Below, one piece after another: positions 1 through 7,299 of a stretch of 22,148 bases of DNA (positions within the stretch are counted from its first letter, which is position 1; each line of letters opens with the position of its first letter). The stretch comes from CALGLS01 sp047626155. Lineage in GTDB: Bacteria; Bacteroidota; Bacteroidia; Chitinophagales; Saprospiraceae. Position numbers and translations under genes: made by a program. The notes under the pieces were generated by a model. It was given only the letters and a program-made list of their open reading frames with translations, had not been told where the DNA came from and did not search any database. Where the stretch lies: contig JBLHRR010000091.1 of the NCBI GenBank assembly GCA_047626155.1, positions 1 through 22,148 on the forward strand, in the 5' to 3' direction.

Positions 1-40
1 CCTTAATATGGAACCTTTTTACTAAAAAACTCTAAAGGCA

Positions 41-72
41 TTTTTTTTATTTAATAAAATACTGCATCTTTG
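41..72 (+). promoter_or_regulatory. possible Bacteroidota-type promoter upstream of the T9SS cargo gene
   Basis: CATCTTTG at 65-72 differs by one base from the Bacteroidota -7 consensus TAnnTTTG. It lies 20 bases after a TTTT (41-44) standing where TTTG is expected at -33. The start codon at 140 would then have a leader of about 60 bases. It is a degenerate match in AT-rich DNA, so it is only suggestive. Confidence 0.35.
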
Positions 73-139
73 GAAGATTGAATGAGTGTAAGTACCACTC
101 TATACATTAGCGTTTTAAACCAATTAAAATCCAAATTAC

Positions 140-1054
140 ATGGCAAAGGTCGCTCCTATTTTTTTCGGCTTGTTTCTTTTGCTATCCATAGCCGCTACCG
201 GGCAAATGGTGTTCAATGGTGATTTGGAATATTGGGAAGAACAGGATCCCAACTCTTCGTTTTTGTTTGCCGAAAATCCAAAAGGCTGGACGACTCGTAA
301 TCATTTTAATCAAAATCCACAAGCCGTCTTTTGCTTAAAGACAAATGATAGCTATAGCGGACAGAGTGCTGCGGTACTCAAAAATTTCACAGGAAGCAAC
401 GGGCTGAGCTTATCTTCCTTTTTAAGTTTGGGTAATTTTAATAAAAACGACACTAAAAAAAGAGGTGTAGCTTTTACACTTCGACCTCATTCTTTTCATT
501 TCGCTTATAAGTATTTCACGGAAGATTTAGATCCTAATGACTTTTACAGATCAGGTGCTAACATCGAATTGTCAAAATGGGATGAGGCAACGGGGAAAAG
601 AGAGGTCATTGGAAGAGGAGATTTCGCTATTGTAAACAAAGTTAGCTTTTATGAAGAGGCTGTAGTCGTTATTAACTATTTAAACGATGAAGAGCCAGAT
701 AGCATGCGTATCATCTTTCAAACATCTAGTAACCCTGATGATGATGTTCGCCTAACAGTAGATAATGTTTATCTTCAAATGGAACATGTAATAGCTAGTG
801 AGGACAAATTATATGTAGATGAAGTCAACGTATTCCCTAACCCTGTAAATGATTGGTTGTCTTTTATCAATCCACTTGACATGGACGATGCCAGCTTGTT
901 GGTCTACAATTCCATCGGACAACTGCTAATGGAAGAACCCATTACTGGTACTGGAGGTAAGATAGATTGTCAAAAATTAAATGCTGGAATGTACTTTTAT
1001 CAAATTCGCCACTCCGACGAATTAGTGAAAACGGGTAAGCTCTTTAAGAATTAA
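140..1054 (+). CDS. T9SS type A sorting domain-containing secreted protein
   Basis: This 304-residue protein begins with a signal peptide (hydrophobic run at about residues 5-20, ending near ATGQ). Its C-terminus, about residues 228-304, has the marks of a type IX secretion sorting domain: a VFPNPV motif, then VYNSIGQLL, then a LNAGMYFYQI strand and a lysine-containing end. Such proteins cross the inner membrane by Sec and are then exported and anchored or released by the T9SS. The middle region contains VTVDN-like strands (LTVDNVYLQM at about 205-214) typical of beta-sandwich carbohydrate-binding-like or PCMD-type domains, but I do not recognise a specific family. The ATG at 140 is chosen because the signal peptide follows immediately. 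It is monocistronic here and convergent with the RNase H gene. Its cargo function is unknown. Confidence 0.85.
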   Translation: MAKVAPIFFGLFLLLSIAATGQMVFNGDLEYWEEQDPNSSFLFAENPKGWTTRNHFNQNPQAVFCLKTNDSYSGQSAAVLKNFTGSNGLSLSSFLSLGNFNKNDTKKRGVAFTLRPHSFHFAYKYFTEDLDPNDFYRSGANIELSKWDEATGKREVIGRGDFAIVNKVSFYEEAVVVINYLNDEEPDSMRIIFQTSSNPDDDVRLTVDNVYLQMEHVIASEDKLYVDEVNVFPNPVNDWLSFINPLDMDDASLLVYNSIGQLLMEEPITGTGGKIDCQKLNAGMYFYQIRHSDELVKTGKLFKN

Positions 1055-1169
1055 GCACTTCATTCAACCTTCACAATCAAGGCATTAAAAATAACCGCTA
1101 AGACGCGACGTTTTCTCACGCACAATGATCCAACTAACGAATCAACCAATTCTACCAATCAATTAACAA

Positions 1170-1811
1170 TCACTTCCTTCCAAAATCTGCAGGTATCTCT
1201 CCCCATTCCTTCGTTTCCCATTTTAATATAGGATTCTTATAAGTATTGTTTTTCAACCAGTGTACTCCTCGGTCAATTACTAGGAACAAAGACCTGTTTA
1301 CAGCACTTTTGACTAGTTTAGTACGAGTCGTTTTTTGCCTGATCCAGCCCATCGCAATTTTTGAATCCGTATAAATAGGCATATCGTGTTTGCCATGCTT
1401 CTGCAAATAGGCCAATCCATGAACTAAGGCTAAAAACTCCCCGACGTTATTCGTTCCTTTCTTGAATGGTCCTATTCGGAAAAGCTCAACACCTGTTTTT
1501 GTATCCACTCCTCGGTATTCCATATCGCCTGGGTTGCCACTACATGCCGCATCTACGCAGATGCTGTTCCATTCGATGTCCGCATTCTCTAGGTTAATGA
1601 CTCGCTTCTTAGGCTTTCCGGATTTAGGACCATAATTAATATGTGCATTGGCCCCATCGTAATAAGCGTTCTCTGCTTCCATCTTAGAAGTAAATGATTT
1701 ATAACGAGCATTGGGATAGCCTTTTATTTGCAACTGACATTTGGACCAAGAGTCAAAAACGCCAGTTTGATTTCCTTCCCAGACTACGTAGTATTTTTTT
1801 GATTTAGCCAT
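1170..1811 (-). CDS. rnhA: ribonuclease HI with N-terminal viroplasmin (RNase H1 hybrid-binding) domain
   Basis: The protein cleaves the RNA strand of RNA:DNA hybrids in the cytoplasm, removing R-loops and primers. Residues 5-50 form the viroplasmin/hybrid-binding domain (YYVVWEGNQTGVF, then a central GYPNARYKSF and a closing EAENAY), as in many Bacteroidota and eukaryotic RNases H1. The catalytic domain runs from about 82 to 213 and keeps the DEDD set: D87 (VDAACSGNPG), E125 (NNVGEFLALVHG), D149 (YTDSKIA) and D209 (PADFGRK). The 213-residue length fits the two-domain form. Between the domains is a short basic linker (PKSGKPKKR). The start ATG at 1811 precedes the viroplasmin core directly. 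It converges on the T9SS cargo gene, and I saw no obvious terminator in the 115-base gap between them. Confidence 0.93.
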   Translation of the reverse strand: MAKSKKYYVVWEGNQTGVFDSWSKCQLQIKGYPNARYKSFTSKMEAENAYYDGANAHINYGPKSGKPKKRVINLENADIEWNSICVDAACSGNPGDMEYRGVDTKTGVELFRIGPFKKGTNNVGEFLALVHGLAYLQKHGKHDMPIYTDSKIAMGWIRQKTTRTKLVKSAVNRSLFLVIDRGVHWLKNNTYKNPILKWETKEWGEIPADFGRK

Positions 1812-2243
1812 GATTTTTATTTGTTAATCCTACAAAAAAGGACAGTCTTAAGAGTCTTATGACGAAAAAGTCCAGCGGGCTGACCCTGTTTGTAACAATT
1901 GTCTTTCAAAGTTGAAGATAAGGGATGTAGTCCCGACCCTGTTAATATTTTATCAACTAATATGTACGAAAGATAACCTAATAGGGACAGGTAAAAAAAT
2001 GAATTTTTCTGAAATTATAAGTACAAGGCAATGAAACATTTATAACAACGCGTGAAGGTAAAAATAATCTTTATTAGTTTTCCTCGTATAGAATTAATCT
2101 AAAACGTTAAGCAATATTGAGTAAAAGTATTACATTACGGCTCTTACTAATTTTTTGATTAGTAAATTGGTAAGTAGACTTTATTGTACGCTAAAATAAA
2201 AGAACATAAACACTATAATAAGTGTACACCGCAAGAATAAGAG
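1812..2243. other. 432-base divergent intergenic region with no gene seen
   Basis: This AT-rich gap separates the RNase HI gene (minus) from tatD (plus) and must hold both promoters. I saw no convincing coding frame and no good TAnnTTTG promoter. It contains a small hairpin at 2144-2165 (TTACTAAT, loop of six, ATTAGTAA). The nonamer GACCCTGTT occurs twice, near 1882 and near 1934. Neither has an assignable role. Confidence 0.5.
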
Positions 2244-3014
2244 ATGTTAATAGATACCCACGCACACCTTTACCTCAAACAATTTGCAGATGATCGGGAT
2301 GCCACAATGCAACGTGCTTTTGATAATGGTGTAGACCGAATATATTTACCAAATATAGACAGCTCTACGACAGAGGCGATGTTGGATTTGGAATCGGCTT
2401 ATCCAAAGCATTGTTTTGCAATGATGGGCTTACATCCTTGCTCGGTCAAAGAAAATTATGAAGAGGAATTGGCACATGTAAAAGAATGGTTGTGGAAAAG
2501 AGATTTTTGTGCAGTAGGGGAGATCGGAACAGACTTGCATTGGGATAAAACTTTTTACGACCAGCAAGTCGATGCCTTTCAAAGACAAATAGAGTGGGCT
2601 AAGGAATTGGATAAACCAATCGTTATCCACTGTCGCGAATCTATAGACATTACTATTGACTTGGTTCGAAAAGCAAAAACGGAAAAGCTAAGAGGCATCT
2701 TTCATTGCTTTGGAGGTACCATCGAACAAGCAAAGGCTATTATTGATTTAGGTTTTCACATTGGGATAGGAGGCGTAGCTACTTTTAAGAAGGCGGGTTT
2801 GGATCAGGTTTTACCTAAAGTTCCGTTAACTGCGGTGGTTTTAGAAACGGATTCTCCCTATTTGGCACCTGTTCCTTTTAGAGGAAAAAGAAATGAATCG
2901 GCCTACGTACACCAAATTGCAGAGAGAGTTGCATCTATATATTCAGTAAGCGTAGCGGAGATAGCAGAACAAACAACTAGGAACGCACTGACAATATTTG
3001 GGAAAAGTGCTTAA
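2244..3014 (+). CDS. TatD family metal-dependent hydrolase (DNase)
   Basis: This is a 256-residue TIM-barrel metallohydrolase of the amidohydrolase superfamily; TatD enzymes are 3'-5' exonucleases acting on DNA and RNA. All metal ligands are visible: H6 and H8 in IDTHAHLY, E93 in AVGEIGTD, H129 in VIHCRES, H154 in IFHCFGG, and D203 in LETDSPYLAP, followed by the family signature FRGKRNES. The length is normal for TatD/YcfH proteins (about 255-265). The ATG at 2244 lies directly before the first metal motif, so the start is secure. It is followed by a tRNA gene about 200 bases on and shows no operon partner. TatD paralogues are hard to tell apart, so no specific symbol is given. Confidence 0.93.
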   Translation: MLIDTHAHLYLKQFADDRDATMQRAFDNGVDRIYLPNIDSSTTEAMLDLESAYPKHCFAMMGLHPCSVKENYEEELAHVKEWLWKRDFCAVGEIGTDLHWDKTFYDQQVDAFQRQIEWAKELDKPIVIHCRESIDITIDLVRKAKTEKLRGIFHCFGGTIEQAKAIIDLGFHIGIGGVATFKKAGLDQVLPKVPLTAVVLETDSPYLAPVPFRGKRNESAYVHQIAERVASIYSVSVAEIAEQTTRNALTIFGKSA

Positions 3015-3217
3015 AACACAAGGGTTTTCACAAAAAGCAACCATTAATAAATCTTTTTTAGATGTTTGCTGGGCAAAAGTTTTGAAAAGTTCCTTTATTT
3101 TGCAATTTTTGTGGCCGATGCGATTGTAAAAAGTACGATTACTAAAAAAGAGTAAGAAAAGAGCTTATGAATTTTAATTCAGACTCTCCTTCTAACAATA
3201 GTATTGACAAGTTTTAA

Positions 3218-3304
3218 GGAGAGGTGTCCGAGTGGCTTAAGGAGCACGCTTGGAAAGCGTGTGTGCGTGTAAGCGTACCGAGGGTTCGAATCCCTCTCTC
3301 TCCG
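3218..3304 (+). tRNA. tRNA-Ser (anticodon GGA)
   Basis: A complete 87-base class II cloverleaf folds by eye. The acceptor stem is GGAGAGG with TCTCTCC (one G-T pair) and G as discriminator. The anticodon stem CACGC/GCGTG encloses the loop TTGGAAA, so the anticodon is GGA (Ser, UCC/UCU). A long variable arm follows (GTGCG...CGTAC type), then the T arm GAGGG TTCGAAT CCCTC. The long variable arm and discriminator G fit serine. The 3' CCA is not encoded. Confidence 0.96.
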
Positions 3305-3491
3305 CTATAGTTCTAAATATATTCAGGACGGAACTTTTATCCATCCGCCAACAACTGCCCCCTTTGAATTAAACAAGCTACCAACTAACAATGGTAACCA
3401 ACAACTTAAGGATCAAACAAAACGAACAATACATTATTTACAATCTATCATTATTTAAACTTCTACATTAATTAGTAAAACCTTATCAACT

Positions 3492-4226
3492 ATGCGTAAA
3501 GTAATAGCTCTAATGCTTGTATTTGGTATCGCTCACTGTACAGGCGCATTCGATCTTATGGCGCAAGCCGCAGGAGAAGCGGAAACGACCACAGGAGGAT
3601 TTCAGATGTTAAAAGAAAAATTTATTGAAGGTGATTGGCGATTTATGAGCTTTGTACTGGTATGTCTTATTTTAGGACTAGCCTTTTGCATAGAACGTAT
3701 CATAACGCTAAACATCGCAACGGCTAACACAGACAAACTGTTGTCTAGCATTGAAGAGAACCTACAATCTGGGAACCTCAATGGTGCAATGGAAGTATGT
3801 AAATCTACTGCCGGACCAACTGCTTCAGTTCTTTATGAAGGCTTGCGTGCTGCACCAAATGGCCCTGAGGCTGTTGAAAAATCCATCGTTGCTTATGGTG
3901 GTGTTCAAATGGGACTTTTAGAAAAAGGACTGGTTTGGATTTCTCTTTTTATTGCCATTGCTCCAATGCTTGGATTTATGGGAACGGTAATCGGTATGAT
4001 CGGTGCCTTTGATGATATCGCAGAGGCGGGAGATATTTCTCCAGCAGTAGTAGCTGTGGGTATTAAAGTAGCCCTTTTGACCACTGTATTCGGTTTGGTT
4101 GTGGCCATTATCCTTCAGATTTTTTATAATTACATCATTTCTAAAATTGATGGTCTTGTAAATAAAATGGAAGATGCTTCTATCGTATTGGTTGACATTA
4201 TGCAAGCAAATAACGTTTTCAAGTAA
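3492..4226 (+). CDS. MotA/TolQ/ExbB proton channel family protein
   Basis: This 244-residue inner-membrane protein matches the ExbB/TolQ family, which forms a pentameric proton channel around an ExbD/TolR dimer and powers TonB-dependent transport or envelope work. An N-terminal hydrophobic segment (about 3-25, ending MAQ) looks like a signal peptide or extra helix. Channel helices are at about 51-67, 147-172 (containing IAPMLGFMGTVIGMIGAF, the family core) and 186-212 (VVAVGIKVALLTTVFGLVVAI). A cytoplasmic loop with ENLQSGNLNGAMEVC lies between helices 1 and 2, as in ExbB. It heads a four-gene operon with a membrane protein and two ExbD-type genes. The ATG at 3492 is chosen because it precedes the hydrophobic N-terminus. 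Whether it serves TonB or another machine cannot be read from the sequence. Confidence 0.92.
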   Translation: MRKVIALMLVFGIAHCTGAFDLMAQAAGEAETTTGGFQMLKEKFIEGDWRFMSFVLVCLILGLAFCIERIITLNIATANTDKLLSSIEENLQSGNLNGAMEVCKSTAGPTASVLYEGLRAAPNGPEAVEKSIVAYGGVQMGLLEKGLVWISLFIAIAPMLGFMGTVIGMIGAFDDIAEAGDISPAVVAVGIKVALLTTVFGLVVAIILQIFYNYIISKIDGLVNKMEDASIVLVDIMQANNVFK

Positions 4227-4260
4227 GTAGCAAAAAAAGTACTCGTCTTAGAATAAAAGG

Positions 4261-4308
4261 GTTAGGACAATGCACTTCTCTGTTTATAACAAGGTGTATT
4301 CTTCTAAC
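4261..4308 (+). other. imperfect stem-loop between exbB and the next gene
   Basis: GTTAG (4261-4265) pairs with CTAAC (4304-4308), and inside it AATgCAC pairs with GTGtATT with one mismatch. The internal loop is symmetric (gac/ctt). There is no T-tract, so it is not a simple terminator. It may act as an intercistronic RNA structure in the exb operon, but the fold is imperfect and was judged by eye. Confidence 0.3.
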
Positions 4309-4367
4309 GCTCTTGCTCTAAACAACGAACTATTTTTCTGCATTACTAACTATAAAATAATATATTT

Positions 4368-4793
4368 ATGTATAATTTTCTTGTAAAAAACGGGCAGCTA
4401 CTCTCCTTTGGGGTTGGGCTTTTGATAACGATTATTTATTTCGTTGGAGCCGTTGGTGGTGACAGCCCCGATCGGTTCAATTTTGGACTTATGACGGCTA
4501 TTGCACTTAGTATTATCTGTGCGTTATTTATGGTCGGTTTTGGCTTGTACCAAGTTGCTTCAAATCCAAAGGGTTCGTTAAAAGGTATTATTACTTTTGG
4601 ATTGTTAATTGGATTATTCGCAGCGCTTTATGCTACTTCTGATCCCACTTTATCTCCAGCAACGACAAAGGAGTTTGGACTTTCTGAAGGTACTAGCAAA
4701 ATGATTTCTGGTGCAATGCTGACAACTCTGCTCTTACTTGGAGCAACGTGCTTGGCTTTCATACTGTCTGAAATCCGAAATTTCTTTAAGTAA
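4368..4793 (+). CDS. small four-helix membrane protein of the exb operon, unknown function
   Basis: This 141-residue protein is almost entirely membrane. Four hydrophobic segments are visible at about residues 12-30, 41-62, 71-88 and 113-137, joined by short polar loops (GGDSPDRFN; ASNPKGS; TSDPTLSPATTKEFGLSEGTS). I do not recognise a named domain. Its place between ExbB-type and ExbD-type genes is a layout I recall from other Bacteroidota, which suggests a role with that proton-channel complex; this is inference from context. The stop codon is peculiar: the last base of the final lysine codon and the TAA stop lie inside the first four bases of the palindromic element that begins at 4790. The original C-terminus may therefore have been altered by insertion of that element. 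Confidence 0.75.
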   Translation: MYNFLVKNGQLLSFGVGLLITIIYFVGAVGGDSPDRFNFGLMTAIALSIICALFMVGFGLYQVASNPKGSLKGIITFGLLIGLFAALYATSDPTLSPATTKEFGLSEGTSKMISGAMLTTLLLLGATCLAFILSEIRNFFK

Positions 4794-4911
4794 CAATAAA
4801 AAATTAACTTATAACAGTTCAAGATTTTAGATAAAGTTAAACGACCGTAGGGAGAGTGATTTAGCTAAGAGCTTGACTATAAACTGTTATAAAATATTTT
4901 TTGTGTAATAC
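4790..4911 (+). repeat. 122-bp palindromic element, family 1, copy C (diverged stem)
   Basis: This is the most diverged of three copies. It has the same length (122 bp), the same ends (GTAACAAT..., ...TTTTTTGTGTAATAC) and the same central motif AACGACC-N2-AGGGAGAGTGATTTA as the copies at 11489 and 14800. The stem sequence differs but still pairs: TATAACAGTT (4810-4819) with AACTGTTATA (4882-4891), CAAG (4820-4823) with CTTG (4872-4875), and TTAG with CTAA further in. A right-hand bulge of six bases sits at the same place as the seven-base bulge of the other copies. It is flanked by TAA direct repeats (4787-4789 and 4912-4914). It lies inside the exb operon, between the membrane protein and exbD. 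Confidence 0.85.
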
Positions 4912-4993
4912 TAAATTAACATCAAAAATTAATTTCTATATTAATTTTATTATAATATGGAAATTACTTTTTGCAATAATTAATAATTCTATT

Positions 4994-5557
4994 ATGGCAA
5001 AGAAATCCAGTAGAGATAGAGTAAGTAATGAGGTCAATGCAGGATCGATGGCAGATATTGCCTTCCTTCTCCTGATCTTCTTCCTGGTTACCACGACTAT
5101 CGTGGAGGACAAAGGAATTTTGGTAAAGTTACCACCTTGGTCGGAAGAGGAAGTGGATCCTACTAAACTGAACACCCGTAACGTATTTTCTGTACTGGTG
5201 AACGCTCAGAACGAATTGCTCGTAAGAGGAGAACCAACAAACATCAATGATCTTCGAGACAGAGCAAAGGAGTTCATTGTGAATCCCAAACAATTGGCTA
5301 ACCTGGCTGAAAAGCCAACGAAAGCGATTATTTCGTTGAAAAACGATAGGGGAACAAATTATAAAACGTACTTGAAAGTATATAACGAATTACTTGGCGC
5401 CTATAACGAATTATGGGATGAAGAAGTAGCACGGAATTACGGGAAATACGGTAAGGATTATAATGATCAACTTCCTTATGAAGTGCGTAAAGCCATTAAA
5501 GGCAAAATACCAATGGTTCTCTCTGAAGCAGAACCAACCACCTACGGTGACGAATAA
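4994..5557 (+). CDS. ExbD/TolR family biopolymer transport protein (first copy)
   Basis: This is a 187-residue single-pass inner-membrane protein of the ExbD/TolR family, the partner that sits in the ExbB pore and carries the proton-binding aspartate. That residue is D21 in GSMADIAFLLLIFFLVTTTI, at the start of the single transmembrane helix (about 22-37). The rest is periplasmic and longer than in classical ExbD (about 140), with a lysine/tyrosine-rich insert near residues 120-160 (YGKYGKDYNDQ). The frame is open further upstream to a TTG at 4901, but those codons belong to the palindromic element and an AT-rich leader. The ATG at 4994 starts the usual MAKK... basic N-terminus, so I choose it. 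Confidence 0.9.
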   Translation: MAKKSSRDRVSNEVNAGSMADIAFLLLIFFLVTTTIVEDKGILVKLPPWSEEEVDPTKLNTRNVFSVLVNAQNELLVRGEPTNINDLRDRAKEFIVNPKQLANLAEKPTKAIISLKNDRGTNYKTYLKVYNELLGAYNELWDEEVARNYGKYGKDYNDQLPYEVRKAIKGKIPMVLSEAEPTTYGDE

Positions 5558-5575
5558 ATTAAATTAACGGGACTG

Positions 5576-5651
5576 GACTTTATGCTGAAACGTTTTAGTA
5601 AAGGAATCAAATATTATTTGAGTACATGCGAAACATTTTGGAATGAAATCT
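5576..5651 (+). repeat. palindromic element, family 2, short copy D
   Basis: This 76-base imperfect palindrome lies between the two exbD genes. Its left arm (CTTTATGCTGAAACGTTTT... then AGGAATCAAATA) and right arm (CATTTTGGAATGAAATCT) closely match the arms of the reverse complement of the longer element at 6270-6433, while the interior is much shorter. The apex is CAAATattATTTG. I saw no clear target-site duplication. The match between the two copies is visible directly; naming them a family is inference from two members. Confidence 0.65.
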
Positions 5652-5680
5652 AAAACCTATCAACGAAATTGAATTAAATC

Positions 5681-6151
5681 ATGGGTAAATTTAACACGAA
5701 AAGAGGCAAAATCAGTCCTGAAGTTTCAACAGCTTCATTGCCGGATATTATTTTCATGCTTCTGTTCTTTTTTATGGTAGTAACCGTAATGAGAAATTCA
5801 GAACTTAAAGTGAACGTAAATACACCAGGTGCGACAGAGTTGACCAAACTAGCGGAAAAGTCGCTCGTTAATTATTTATACATTGGGAAACCAACGGCTA
5901 AATTCCAGAAGGTTTATGGTACTCAGCCAAGACTTCAACTAGGAGATAAATTTGCTACAGTAGCGGATATTCCAATCTTTCTTGAAACGCATAAAATTAA
6001 AGTAGCGGAAAATAAACGAACTCGTATCACTTCTTCTCTTAAAGTAGATGGCGATGTAACTATGGGGATCGTTCAGGACATCAAAACGCAGTTGCGTAAG
6101 TCCAATCAGCTTCGTGTGAATTATTCTTCTAAAAAGGACGTGGTAGAGTAA
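5681..6151 (+). CDS. ExbD/TolR family biopolymer transport protein (second copy)
   Basis: This 156-residue ExbD/TolR paralogue ends the operon. The proton-relay aspartate is D22 in SLPDIIFMLLFFFMVVTVM, at the head of the only transmembrane helix (about 22-38). It is preceded by a basic cytoplasmic N-terminus (GKFNTKRGK). The periplasmic part (about 40-156) ends with IVQDIKTQLRKSNQLRVNYS, a helix-strand pattern usual for the ExbD fold. The two ExbD-type proteins in tandem differ clearly, so they may form a heterodimer in one ExbB channel or serve alternative complexes. The gap to the first exbD holds a palindromic element, and a strong terminator follows. Confidence 0.9.
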   Translation: MGKFNTKRGKISPEVSTASLPDIIFMLLFFFMVVTVMRNSELKVNVNTPGATELTKLAEKSLVNYLYIGKPTAKFQKVYGTQPRLQLGDKFATVADIPIFLETHKIKVAENKRTRITSSLKVDGDVTMGIVQDIKTQLRKSNQLRVNYSSKKDVVE

Positions 6152-6232
6152 GGAAAGAGAGAAACCTCTTAGAAATAAAAAAAGCCATCTTGTTTTAACA
6201 AGATGGCTTTTTTGGTTTCTAAGAGGATTTCC
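6152..6232 (+). terminator. compound rho-independent terminator of the exb operon
   Basis: An inner hairpin AAAGCCATCTTGTT-tt-AACAAGATGGCTTT is followed directly by a T-run (6208-6213). A second, outer stem CCTCTTAGAAA (6165-6175) pairs with TTTCTAAGAGG (6216-6226), and GGAAA at 6152 can pair with TTTCC at 6228. It begins one base after the second exbD stop codon. Confidence 0.93.
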
Positions 6233-6269
6233 CTAGAGACACTGAACTTTAAACTGTTGTGATAATTAA

Positions 6270-6433
6270 TAGAGTTTATTCCAAAATAATTTGTATGTTT
6301 TTAAATGATCTTTTTATCCAGCACTTCAGCTTTTTGTTCGCCCGTAGCTAAGGCTACGAACTCAAAAAAGAGCTTCGTTCTGAAAAAAAACATCTATTTG
6401 ATTCCTATACAAAACATTTCAGCATAAACTCTA
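6270..6433 (-). repeat. palindromic element, family 2, long copy E
   Basis: This 164-base element lies between convergent genes. Its terminal inverted repeats are perfect for ten bases (TAGAGTTTAT at 6270-6279, ATAAACTCTA at 6424-6433), with further imperfect matching inward. On the minus strand the arms match the short copy at 5576-5651 (TTTATGCTGAAAyGTTTT, AGGAATCAAATA, TATTTTGGAAT). The interior carries a separate nested hairpin with CGTAGC-taag-GCTACG at its apex. About 80 bases of interior are absent from the short copy. No open reading frame of note lies within it. Confidence 0.65.
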
Positions 6434-6575
6434 ATCAATAGCCTCCTAAAAATATCGAATAATCAATATTGAGTTGTAAAGCATGTTGCTTACGCTTTTT
6501 ACAAAAGCTAGTCTCAATCTTGTGGAGGAGAAGTTTTCGCGTTAGAAGGCCAATTCAATATTCAACATTCCTATA

Positions 6576-7019
6576 CTACCTCAACCGATCCATAGATCGA
6601 ACCAACTTCTCATCTTTCCCAATAAACCACAAGGCTAGACCACCAAATATCAAAAATAACATAGGTAGAAAAAGTCCCATTTCATCATTCGGTTCTACAT
6701 TTCCAAGACTTTTGCTTTCTTGCATGAAAATAACTAAGGCCAAGACAAGGCCAATGATATTAGCAATTATCGCTAGTCGAGCTACAATAAGCTGTGTTTT
6801 ACGATTTCTAAACATAAAAATACCTACAAAGGCTAAACCGCCCGCGATACAGAAAAGCGCCAACATCGCCACATGATCCCGAATGTCGAACATACCATCC
6901 GCAAAAATCAAAGAGGCATTGGAATCTACCAAAGGAACAGAAGCAAATGGAAAAGCAAATAAAGCAAAAGCACAAGCTGCGGCTAAAAGAAGAAATAGAC
7001 TTTGTATTCGTTGTATCAT
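6576..7019 (-). CDS. DUF4293 family integral membrane protein
   Basis: This 147-residue protein begins MIQRIQSLFLLLAA, which I recognise as the usual start of DUF4293 proteins, a family largely confined to Bacteroidota. Four membrane segments are visible: about residues 6-28, 47-70, 77-101 and 111-136, with a short charged tail (GKDEKLVRSMDRLR). Function is unknown in the family as far as I know. The ATG at 7019 is fixed by the family N-terminus. Across the strand is an overlapping plus-strand frame (6469-6876) that I regard as a shadow, because it is rich in arginine, lysine and serine and lacks domain-like features. No operon partner is present on this strand. Confidence 0.85.
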   Translation of the reverse strand: MIQRIQSLFLLLAAACAFALFAFPFASVPLVDSNASLIFADGMFDIRDHVAMLALFCIAGGLAFVGIFMFRNRKTQLIVARLAIIANIIGLVLALVIFMQESKSLGNVEPNDEMGLFLPMLFLIFGGLALWFIGKDEKLVRSMDRLR

Positions 7020-7033
7020 TTTTATTAATTAAG

Positions 7034-7063
7034 TTTTTTAGAAAAATGGTTTGCGTAATTTTG
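7034..7063 (+). promoter_or_regulatory. possible promoter for the FAD oxidoreductase
   Basis: TAATTTTG at 7056-7063 fits the Bacteroidota -7 consensus TAnnTTTG exactly. The expected -33 TTTG is only a T-run (7034-7037), with a gap of 18. The leader to the start codon at 7300 would be long (about 230 bases), so the assignment is weak. Confidence 0.3.
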
Positions 7064-7101
7064 CAAATGGAAATCCAAAGATAATAGGAATTCTTGTGAG
7101 T

Positions 7102-7135
7102 AATTGAAAATTGAAAATGAAAAATTGAAAATTAA
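7102..7135. repeat. short AT-rich tandem repeat (ATTGAAAA units)
   Basis: The octamer-like unit ATTGAAAA or close variants occurs about four times head to tail (attgaaaa, ttgaaaat, gaaaa, attgaaaa). I recall similar runs in intergenic DNA of other Bacteroidota. No role can be assigned. Confidence 0.6.
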
Positions 7136-7299
7136 CCGAGCTTGAAGAAGAGATATCAACTTAATAGAAAAAAGAGTAAGACGCCATGAGGCGCAACATT
7201 TTACTAAGACTGAGTACACTGAAATTAATTACACTAAACCACAGCCCTCGCAGGGGCACGTAGAATAAGGTAGGATTTCAGCCCTATTTATACCAAGCA

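Noticed and set aside
1055..1169. Terminator between the T9SS cargo gene and the RNase HI gene
   Set aside because: I found no stem followed by a T-run in this convergent gap.
3060..3110. Promoter for tRNA-Ser
   Set aside because: TATTTTG at 3096-3102 is one base short of TAnnTTTG and no TTTG lies at the right spacing.
4901..4993. Upstream extension of the first exbD to a TTG codon
   Set aside because: These codons run through the end of a palindromic element and AT-rich leader. The ATG at 4994 begins the usual basic N-terminus before the ExbD helix.
6469..6876. Plus-strand open frame of 135 codons
   Set aside because: It lies antisense to the DUF4293 gene, whose family N-terminus and four membrane helices are clear; the frame has no domain-like features.
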